NCBI GenBank assembly: GCA_024638355.1
Contig: JAHEKO010000024.1
Coordinates: 1 to 9,312 of the forward strand
Length of the DNA: 9,312 bases
Direction of reading: 5' to 3'
Source: Acidobacteriota bacterium
Lineage (GTDB): Bacteria; Acidobacteriota; Thermoanaerobaculia; Multivoradales; JAHEKO01
The notes beneath the pieces are model-generated. The model had not been told where the DNA came from, made no database searches, and saw only the letters and a list, made by a program, of their open reading frames with translations. The translations under genes were made by a program, and so were the position numbers. Positions 1 to 5,557 of this stretch are shown here, piece after piece; the first letter of the stretch is position 1; each line of letters opens with the position of its first letter.

Positions 1-902
1 CCGCTGAAGCCGAGCACGACTCGGCAGCCGAACTCGTTGCGGCCCGCGCGGTAGCGGAAGAGGGCCTTTCGCTTGCTGCTCTCCCCGACGACCGGGGTCG
101 CCACGCGCTCGCCGTTGAGCTCGAGGTAGGTCTCCTTGAGCTTGATACCGGCGCCGGACGCCGACTCGAAGACCGTGGCGGTGAAATCGGTTGCCCCGCT
201 CAGGGTGTCCTCGAACGGCTCGAAGCGACCGGGCACCGGCGCCAGGGTGTCGATGCCCAGGATCTGGTCCGCGAACAGGTCGGCGATCACCTCGTAGCCG
301 GCGTTGTTGGGGTGGCCGATGAAGTCGCGCTCCTCGTTCGAATAGAGGGTGTCGAAGACGTCGGCATCGACGAATGGATTGAAGCGCGCCCACAGATCGG
401 CAAACGGCCGCTTGCGATCGGCGGCCACCGCGTACAGATCCCAGTTGAGCTCGCGGGTGAGAGAGTTCGAGGTGTCCTTGCGGGCAAACTTGGGGCGCGG
501 CAGCACCGTGCCCAGCAGCACCTCGAAGCCTGCGCCTCGGGCCCGGCTACCCAGCTTCTCGAGGTTGGCGATGATCGACTCGATGGAGACCACGCCGTCG
601 TGGGCGAGGTTGACGTCGTTGGTGCCCTCCATCAGCAGGAAATGGGTGCCGCCGCCGGCGATTGCGCTGTCGATGCGGGACTGCGCCTCGAAGGTCGTCT
701 CGCCGCGCAGCCCGAAGTTCTCTATCTCGACGTCCATCCCGGCCTTCTTGAGCCGCTTCTGGAGCTTCGGTGGGTAGCCGGGAGGCGAGGCCGTGTCGCC
801 GAAGCCCTCGGTGATGCTATCGCCGAAGGCGACCATCCGATCGGCGGCGACGGCGGGCATCGCCAGCAGCAGGGCGAGCAGGAGGGCCAGCGTGCGTCTC
901 AC
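1..902 (-). CDS. Secreted SGNH/GDSL-family hydrolase, partial (3' end outside window)
   Basis: The gene reads leftward from a GTG at 902 and is open to the window edge (300 codons plus 2 bases), so its C-terminus is missing. Residues 1-20 form a typical Sec signal peptide: a short RR N-region, a Leu/Ala core and an AVAA-like cleavage site. An SGNH hydrolase domain follows, with block I GDSITEG and its nucleophile Ser29, a block II-like NFGLRGET around Gly67, block III GTND at 93-96, and a block V-like GHPNNAGY with His197. The expected Asp lies four residues before that His (Asp193), not the usual three. From about residue 215 the sequence looks beta-rich and may be a separate domain. The family hydrolyses esters or removes acyl groups; the substrate is unknown, and the signal peptide puts it outside the cytoplasm. 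The start overlaps the upstream gene's stop as GTGA, which implies co-translation with it. Confidence 0.85.
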   Translation of the reverse strand, partial: MRRTLALLLALLLAMPAVAADRMVAFGDSITEGFGDTASPPGYPPKLQKRLKKAGMDVEIENFGLRGETTFEAQSRIDSAIAGGGTHFLLMEGTNDVNLAHDGVVSIESIIANLEKLGSRARGAGFEVLLGTVLPRPKFARKDTSNSLTRELNWDLYAVAADRKRPFADLWARFNPFVDADVFDTLYSNEERDFIGHPNNAGYEVIADLFADQILGIDTLAPVPGRFEPFEDTLSGATDFTATVFESASGAGIKLKETYLELNGERVATPVVGESSKRKALFRYRAGRNEFGCRVVLGFS

Positions 903-1927
903 GGCAGGTCCCAATAGCCGCGGTCGACCGATCGGTCGGGCAGCCTCAGTTGGATCGCCATGGGCCCGTCGAGCTCGATCGCCGGGCGCCCGGGATTCGT
1001 TTCGAGGAAGCTCGCGCGGCGTTGGGCGATGCCGTTGATGCCGATCTCGACGACGCCCCAGCCGCGCGGCGCGGCTGTCCGGTAGACGAGATGCAGCTTG
1101 CCGTCGAGCCGGACGAAGCCGGCGAAGAGTGCGCCGCCGCCGGCCACGACTCGCGGCTTGCGCCACGAGCCCCGGCGGTAGCGGGCGATCACCAGCTCGT
1201 ACTCCAGCCCGTCGAAGCGACTCCAGGCTGCCAGTGCGCCGCCGCGAACGGCCACGATCGCCGGCGCGACGTCGGGGACCCGATTGCCGGCGGCCAGGCG
1301 GCTCGGCGCCGACCAGCTCCCGCCCCGATTGACGCTGAACAGGATCTCGTCGTCATTGCCGTCGAAGGCGCTCCAGACGAGGATCTCCTCGCCGCTGGCC
1401 AGCGTGGCGGCGGCGAGGCCGGTCTGGCTGCCGCGCTGCCGGGGTCCGACGACCGCGGTCGGCCCCCAGTCGACGCCCGACCAGTCGCGGGCGCGCACCG
1501 TCAGCTCACGCGGCGAATCGCCCTCGAGCCAGGCGATGCCGCTGAGCCGGCCGCCGCGCACGAGCAGCTGCGGCGCCAGCTGGAGCTCGGCGCCGTCCGC
1601 AGCGGGCGCTTCGAGACGGCGGAAGCCCTGGCTGTCGTCGGTGAAGACGATCAGGCGGCTCTGTCCGCCCTCGGTCCGCTTGCCGGCCGCGGCCCAGCCG
1701 TCGTCGAGCTCGACGATCGCGGTGAGCCGCTCGGTGGGCCGCAGCGGATAGGACCGCCGCTCTCCACGCAGCTCGACCCGCGCCTGGCCGGGACGGCTCT
1801 CGAGTATCAGGCCGTGCCGGCTCTCGGCCGGTTGCACCAAGTCCCACTCTACCGACGATCGAGCTGCCGAGCTGGTCAGGGTAAAGAAAAGACAGGTGAG
1901 CGAAAGGAGGAATCTCCTGCTCAGCAC
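899..1927 (-). CDS. Secreted beta-propeller-like protein with BNR/sialidase-type repeats, function unknown
   Basis: This 342-residue protein starts at GTG 1927. Residues 1 to about 22 form a Sec signal peptide. The only nearby Cys (Cys12) lies inside the hydrophobic core, so it is not a lipoprotein. The rest is Trp-rich, beta-type sequence with repeats resembling sialidase (BNR) propeller blades. The clearest pair is WSAFDG at 185-190 with GGSW at 202-205, and WSRFDG at 235-240 with RGSW at 252-255, exactly 50 residues apart. More degenerate units centre on Trp78 and Trp133. No catalytic motif is recognised, so a binding or scaffold role in the periplasm or outside the cell is an inference. 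It is the first gene of a two-gene unit with the SGNH hydrolase, so the two probably act together. A near-consensus promoter lies immediately upstream and the mRNA may be leaderless. Confidence 0.75.
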   Translation of the reverse strand: MLSRRFLLSLTCLFFTLTSSAARSSVEWDLVQPAESRHGLILESRPGQARVELRGERRSYPLRPTERLTAIVELDDGWAAAGKRTEGGQSRLIVFTDDSQGFRRLEAPAADGAELQLAPQLLVRGGRLSGIAWLEGDSPRELTVRARDWSGVDWGPTAVVGPRQRGSQTGLAAATLASGEEILVWSAFDGNDDEILFSVNRGGSWSAPSRLAAGNRVPDVAPAIVAVRGGALAAWSRFDGLEYELVIARYRRGSWRKPRVVAGGGALFAGFVRLDGKLHLVYRTAAPRGWGVVEIGINGIAQRRASFLETNPGRPAIELDGPMAIQLRLPDRSVDRGYWDLP

Positions 1928-1933
1928 GGGTAA

Positions 1934-1963
1934 ATCCTACGGTTCCAGGGCGAGGGGTGTCAA
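1934..1963 (-). promoter_or_regulatory. Sigma70-type promoter of the propeller/SGNH operon
   Basis: On the minus strand there is a perfect TTGACA -35 (plus-strand 1958-1963), an 18-nt spacer and a TAGGAT -10 (1934-1939). Only 6 nt separate the -10 from the GTG start at 1927, so the expected +1 falls on the first base of the start codon. The AGGA inside the -10 could also be read as a Shine-Dalgarno if transcription starts further upstream. Best-supported promoter in the window, although no transcription data are available. Confidence 0.6.
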
Positions 1964-1969
1964 TTCGGA

Positions 1970-1975
1970 TATCAT
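1970..1975 (+). promoter_or_regulatory. -10 element of the cinA operon, likely leaderless
   Basis: TATCAT matches the -10 consensus at 5 of 6 positions and ends 7 nt before the cinA ATG at 1983. No recognisable -35 lies 16-18 nt upstream, and there is no Shine-Dalgarno before the ATG. The hexamer is embedded in a perfect dyad, CGGAT-ATC-ATCCG (1966-1978), which could be an operator. The -35 of the divergent gene lies only a few bases away. Confidence 0.45.
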
Positions 1976-1982
1976 CCGCCGC

Positions 1983-3275
1983 ATGCAGGCGGCGATCCTG
2001 GCCGTGGGGTCGGAACTGCTGGGCACCGACCGCCTCGACACCAACTCTCTCCGCATCACCGAGAGTCTGCACCGCTTCGGCGTGCCGGTGCGCCGCAAGG
2101 CGGTGGTGGGAGACGATATCGACGAGCTCGCCACCGAGATCACCCACGCTCTCGCGCGGTGCTCCCTGGTCATCGTCACCGGTGGCATCGGACCGACCAG
2201 CGACGACCTGACGCGGGAGGCGGTGGCGCAGGCGCTGGGCAGGAAGCTCGAGCGGCAGCAGTGGATCGTCGAGGACATTCGCGCCAAGTTCGCCCGGTTC
2301 GGGCGCGAGATGCCCGACGTAAACCGCAAACAGGCCGACGTGATCGAAGGCGCCGAGGTGCTGCCCAACAGGCGCGGCACCGCTCCCGGGCAGCGGGTCG
2401 ACGCTCCGGCGGGCAGCATCTTTCTCTTGCCGGGCGTTCCGCACGAGCTCGAAGGGCTGGTGACCGGAGCGCTCGAGCCCTGGCTGGCCGACGCTCGGGG
2501 ACGGAGCGCCGTCGGCATGCGCTGGCTGAAGGTCGCGTGCGTCCCCGAATCGAGCCTCGAGCAGCTGATCGCCCCGTTCTTCGAGGAGTTCGGATCCGAG
2601 GGCCTTTCGATCCTCTCGCGGCCGGGCGAGATCCTCCTGCAGCTCTCGGACGGCGCGAGCTCCGAGCAGGGCCTCGCCGAGCGAGAAGAGCGGCTCGGAT
2701 CGATTCTGGGCGACGCGATCTACGGCCGACGTCGCGAGGACTCCCTGGAGCGGACGGTGGGCGAGCTCCTGCGCGTTTCGGGAACGACGGTCGTGACGGC
2801 GGAGTCGTGCACCGGGGGCCTGATTGCCGAGCGGTTGACCCGCGTTCCGGGAAGCAGCGACTACTTCCTCGGCGCCGCCGTCACCTACTCGAACCGACTC
2901 AAGACGGCGCTCCTGGGGATCGACGAGGCCCTTCTGGAGGCGCACGGAGCGGTCAGCCGCGAGGTGGTCACCGCGATGGCGCGCGGGGCCCGCGGACGTC
3001 TGGGCGGCGATTGGGCGATCGCGGTCAGCGGCGTCGCCGGTCCGGAGGGCGGCTCCGAGGACAAGCCGGTCGGAACGGTCGATTTGGCAGTGGCGAGTCC
3101 GAGCGACGAGGTCCGCTACCTTCGGGCTCGCTTTCCTGGAGGCCGTGGGCGCATCCGCGAGCAGGCGTCCCAGTGGGCACTGGACATGCTGCGGCGCTGG
3201 CTGGCCGGCGCCGAGCGACCCGACGCGTCGCACCTCGCGCCGCGAAACCTGGTGGTGAGGCAAGCTGCCCGATGA
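1983..3275 (+). CDS. cinA: CinA: nicotinamide-nucleotide amidohydrolase with N-terminal COG1058 domain
   Basis: This is a full-length, two-domain CinA of 430 residues. The N-terminal MoCF-biosynthesis-like (COG1058) domain carries AILAVGSELL at 4-13 and TGGIGPTSDDLTREA at 66-80; in studied homologues this half hydrolyses ADP-ribose-type pyrophosphates. The C-terminal PncC domain carries AESCTGGL at 273-280 with the probable catalytic Ser275, GAAVTYSNRLK at 297-307 and SGVAGPEGG at 349-357. It deamidates nicotinamide mononucleotide to nicotinate mononucleotide, salvaging the pyridine ring for NAD. The ATG at 1983 is chosen because family members begin about six residues before AVGSE; an upstream in-frame ATG at 1896 would run through the divergent promoter and into the opposite gene. 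The last 20 or so residues are a nonconserved tail. The stop overlaps the thpR start as ATGA. Confidence 0.95.
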   Translation: MQAAILAVGSELLGTDRLDTNSLRITESLHRFGVPVRRKAVVGDDIDELATEITHALARCSLVIVTGGIGPTSDDLTREAVAQALGRKLERQQWIVEDIRAKFARFGREMPDVNRKQADVIEGAEVLPNRRGTAPGQRVDAPAGSIFLLPGVPHELEGLVTGALEPWLADARGRSAVGMRWLKVACVPESSLEQLIAPFFEEFGSEGLSILSRPGEILLQLSDGASSEQGLAEREERLGSILGDAIYGRRREDSLERTVGELLRVSGTTVVTAESCTGGLIAERLTRVPGSSDYFLGAAVTYSNRLKTALLGIDEALLEAHGAVSREVVTAMARGARGRLGGDWAIAVSGVAGPEGGSEDKPVGTVDLAVASPSDEVRYLRARFPGGRGRIREQASQWALDMLRRWLAGAERPDASHLAPRNLVVRQAAR

Positions 3276-3838
3276 GGCTCTTCGTCGCCATCGAGCTGCC
3301 GGAACGGGTACGGAGCGCCGTGGACGACCTCGTCGGGCGCTGGCGGTCGAGCCTGCCCAAGGCGCGCTGGGTAGCGGCCTCCAATCTGCATCTGACGCTC
3401 GCCTTCCTCGGCGAGGTCGACGAAGCGAGGCTGCCGGGTCTCGCCACCGGCCTGACCGGCGCGGTGGCGGGGAGGGCGGGCTTCCAGCTGCACCTGCGGG
3501 GAAGCGGGTGCTTTCCGCCGAACGGCCGAGCCCGCGTCGCCTGGCTGGGCTTCGCCGAGTCGCCCGAGGTAGTCGACCTGCACGCGGCGGTCGGCCGGGC
3601 CCTGCGGGCCGCCGTGGGGCACGAGCCGGAGCGGCGGCCGTTCCACCCGCACTTGACGGTGGCCAGATGCTCACCGCCCTGGCCCGCCGCAGCCAACCGG
3701 CGCTGGTCGCGGGCGGCGGAGAGCAGCGTCGGCGAGGCCTTCGAGGTGAGCTCGGTAGCTTTGGTGCGCAGCCGCCTGGGCGCCGGGGGCGCGGCCTACT
3801 CGATCCTCCATCGCTTTGCTCTCGGGGGCGCGGCGTGA
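3272..3838 (+). CDS. thpR: RNA 2',3'-cyclic phosphodiesterase (2H phosphoesterase, LigT-like)
   Basis: This 188-residue protein, normal for the family, begins MRLFVAIELP, the usual ThpR N-terminus. Both 2H-phosphoesterase signatures are present: HLTL at 40-43 (in NLHLTLAFLG) and HLTV at 127-130 (in HPHLTVAR). The two His-x-Thr motifs form the active site. Family members hydrolyse RNA 2',3'-cyclic phosphate ends to 2'-phosphates and can join tRNA half-molecules in vitro; the cellular role is uncertain. The protein should be cytoplasmic. It is placed between cinA and plsY with 4-nt overlaps on both sides (ATGA upstream, GTGA downstream), so it is translationally coupled. cinA-thpR pairing is common in bacteria, which supports the call. 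Confidence 0.94.
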   Translation: MRLFVAIELPERVRSAVDDLVGRWRSSLPKARWVAASNLHLTLAFLGEVDEARLPGLATGLTGAVAGRAGFQLHLRGSGCFPPNGRARVAWLGFAESPEVVDLHAAVGRALRAAVGHEPERRPFHPHLTVARCSPPWPAAANRRWSRAAESSVGEAFEVSSVALVRSRLGAGGAAYSILHRFALGGAA

Positions 3839-4437
3839 CCGGAATGGCCCTTCCGCTCGCCGGCTATCTGACCGGCTCGATCTCGTTCAGCTACCTCGCG
3901 GTGCTCTGGCTTCGGGGTGTCGACATCCGGCAGGTGGGGAGCCGCAACGCCGGCGCGACGAACGTTCTGCGGGTGGCCGGCCGGGCTCCGGCGGCAGCGG
4001 TGCTGCTGCTCGACGTCGCCAAGGGGGCCGCTCCCGCTGCTCTCGCGCTCGAGCTCGGGGCGACGCCGGCTGTCGTCGGCGCCACCGCCGTAGCGGCCGT
4101 GCTCGGTCACGTCTTTCCCCTCTATCTGAGGTTTCGGGGCGGCAAGGGGGTGGCGACCGCGGTGGGAGGCCTGCTCGCGCTCGCCCCGTTCGAGGCGCTG
4201 GCCGCGGTGGCGGTGCTGCTGGTGGCCGTGGCGTGGACCCGGTACGTCTCCCTCGGCTCGCTGATCGGCGTGACGCTCGCGCCCATCCTGATGCTCGTGG
4301 GACGGGTGGAGGTGTGGTACTCGGGAGCGGCGGCGGCCATGGCGCTGGTGGTTGTCGCCCGCCATGCCGGGAACATCCAGCGGCTGTGGGCGGGCCGCGA
4401 GCGGCGCCTCGGCGAGGCGGCGGAGATGCCTAGATGA
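3835..4437 (+). CDS. plsY: Acyl-phosphate:glycerol-3-phosphate acyltransferase PlsY
   Basis: This is a small, very hydrophobic membrane protein of 200 residues with several Ala/Leu/Val-rich transmembrane segments. It transfers the acyl group from acyl-phosphate (made by PlsX, not in this window) to position 1 of sn-glycerol-3-phosphate, the first committed phospholipid step. Family motifs are in order: motif 1 with GSRNAGATNVLR at 35-46, motif 2 GHVFPLYLRFRGGKGVAT at 91-108, and motif 3 RHAGNIQRLWAG at 176-187. Motif 1 has Arg37 where GSGN is usual, while the key Ser36 and Arg46 remain. The GTG at 3835 overlaps the thpR stop (GTGA); an ATG at 3844 is an equally plausible start and gives the more typical short N-terminus. 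The gene overlaps gpsA, which supplies its substrate, by 4 nt. Confidence 0.95.
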   Translation: MTGMALPLAGYLTGSISFSYLAVLWLRGVDIRQVGSRNAGATNVLRVAGRAPAAAVLLLDVAKGAAPAALALELGATPAVVGATAVAAVLGHVFPLYLRFRGGKGVATAVGGLLALAPFEALAAVAVLLVAVAWTRYVSLGSLIGVTLAPILMLVGRVEVWYSGAAAAMALVVVARHAGNIQRLWAGRERRLGEAAEMPR

Positions 4438-5447
4438 ACCGCATCGGCGTGCTGGGCGCTGGCTCGTGGGGCACCGCGCTCGCGATCCAGCTAGCTCGCG
4501 GCGGGCACGAGGTCGACCTCTGGGCTCGCAATCCCGAGACCGCGGCGATCTTGCGCGAGGAAGGCCGCAACGTCTACTACCTGCCGGATGCGTCGTTCCC
4601 CTCCGGACTCGAAGTGACCGCCGACCTCGAGCGGCTGGTCGATAGCGATGCCGTTCTCGTCGTCATTCCCTCACACGGCTTCCGCGAGGTCGTTCGCGAG
4701 CTGATGGCCGTCTGGCCGCAAGGCAAGGACGTGGTGCTGGTCTCCGCGACCAAGGGCGTCGAGACCGAGACGCTGGCGCGGATGAGCGGCGTCTCCGAGG
4801 AGGAGGCGAGCGCCGCCGGCCACCGCCTGCGGTACGCGGTCCTCTCCGGTCCGACCTTCGCGGCCGAGCTGGCCGCCGGCGTCCCTTCCGCCGCGGTGAT
4901 CGCGTCGCGGGACGAAGACCTCGCCGCCGCGCTGCGCGAGGCCTTCTCCGACTGGAACTTCAGGCTCTACTCTTCGAGCGACGTCGTCGGGGTGGAGCTC
5001 GGCGGCGCGGCCAAGAACGTGGTCGCCATCGCCAGCGGGGTGGTCAGCGGCGTCGGGCTCGGCCACAACACGACGGCCGCCCTGGTCACCCGCGGCCTGC
5101 ACGAGATCACGCGGCTGGGAGTGGTGTGTGGGGGAGAGCTGCAGACCTTCTATGGTCTCGCCGGGCTCGGCGACCTGGTGTTGACCTGTACCGGCGGCCT
5201 CTCGCGCAACCGCAGAACCGGCGTCGAGCTGGCCGAAGGCAAGAGCCTGGAGCAGATCAAGGGCGAGACCTCGATGGTGGCCGAGGGGATCCGAAACTCG
5301 CTGGCCATCAGCCGGCTCGCGCACCGTGAAGGCGTCGAGATGCCGATCACCGAGCAGATGAAGCAGCTCATCTACGAGGGCAAAGAGCCGGAGCTCGCGG
5401 TGGCGGAGCTGATGACCCGTCAGCTCAAGGCCGAGGCCGAGCTCTAG
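4434..5447 (+). CDS. gpsA: NAD(P)-dependent glycerol-3-phosphate dehydrogenase
   Basis: This is a complete 337-residue GpsA, which reduces dihydroxyacetone phosphate to sn-glycerol-3-phosphate for phospholipid synthesis. The N-terminal Rossmann fold has GVLGAGSWGT at 5-14, followed by ATKGVE at 105-110 and SGPTFAAE at 138-145. The C-terminal helical domain has the catalytic Lys194 in GGAAKNVVAIASG, NTTAALVTRG at 212-221, GLAGLGDLVLTCTG at 241-254 and SRNRRTG at 257-263. The start overlaps the plsY stop as ATGA, with a GGAG about 8 nt upstream, one of the few plausible Shine-Dalgarno sites in the window. It is the last gene of the operon. Its product is consumed by PlsY, encoded immediately upstream, so the pair can be expressed together. 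No odd residues or truncation are seen. Confidence 0.97.
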   Translation: MNRIGVLGAGSWGTALAIQLARGGHEVDLWARNPETAAILREEGRNVYYLPDASFPSGLEVTADLERLVDSDAVLVVIPSHGFREVVRELMAVWPQGKDVVLVSATKGVETETLARMSGVSEEEASAAGHRLRYAVLSGPTFAAELAAGVPSAAVIASRDEDLAAALREAFSDWNFRLYSSSDVVGVELGGAAKNVVAIASGVVSGVGLGHNTTAALVTRGLHEITRLGVVCGGELQTFYGLAGLGDLVLTCTGGLSRNRRTGVELAEGKSLEQIKGETSMVAEGIRNSLAISRLAHREGVEMPITEQMKQLIYEGKEPELAVAELMTRQLKAEAEL

Positions 5448-5545
5448 ACAGCCCCTTGGAGGCTCCCGAACGAATGAATCTACTCCCCGGATGCCGGCGT
5501 TTTCGTCCTCTCTCGGCAGGCCGACCCTTCGGGACGCAGCTTCGC

Positions 5546-5551
5546 TAGACT
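5546..5551 (+). promoter_or_regulatory. Candidate -10 element of guaA, likely leaderless
   Basis: TAGACT fits the TANNNT core of a -10 element and ends exactly 6 nt before the guaA ATG at 5558, so the expected +1 is the A of the ATG. No good -35 is visible at the right distance and there is no Shine-Dalgarno. The 110-bp gap after gpsA supports an independent start. The hexamer alone is weak; the identical geometry at other genes in this window is what raises confidence. Confidence 0.35.
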
Positions 5552-5557
5552 GAGATC

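Noticed and set aside
950..1933. Plus-strand open frame opposite the propeller gene (327 codons)
   Set aside because: The translation is rich in Ala, Arg, Asp and Pro with no domain or signal peptide, whereas the minus-strand frame has a signal peptide, internal repeats and a good promoter.
1896..1982. 29-codon N-terminal extension of CinA from an upstream ATG
   Set aside because: It would cross the divergent promoter and overlap the opposite gene's signal peptide, and CinA proteins begin at the equivalent of Met 1983.
1506..3674. Very long minus-strand open frame (722 codons) opposite cinA and thpR
   Set aside because: It is antisense to two clearly homologous genes and its translation is Arg/Ala/Pro-rich low complexity, as expected for the shadow of high-GC coding DNA. 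It has no recognisable domain.
5487..5503. Possible terminator after gpsA: CCGG-ATG-CCGG stem followed by CGTTTT
   Set aside because: The stem is only 4 bp and the T run only 4, so an intrinsic terminator is not supported, although some terminator is expected in this gap.
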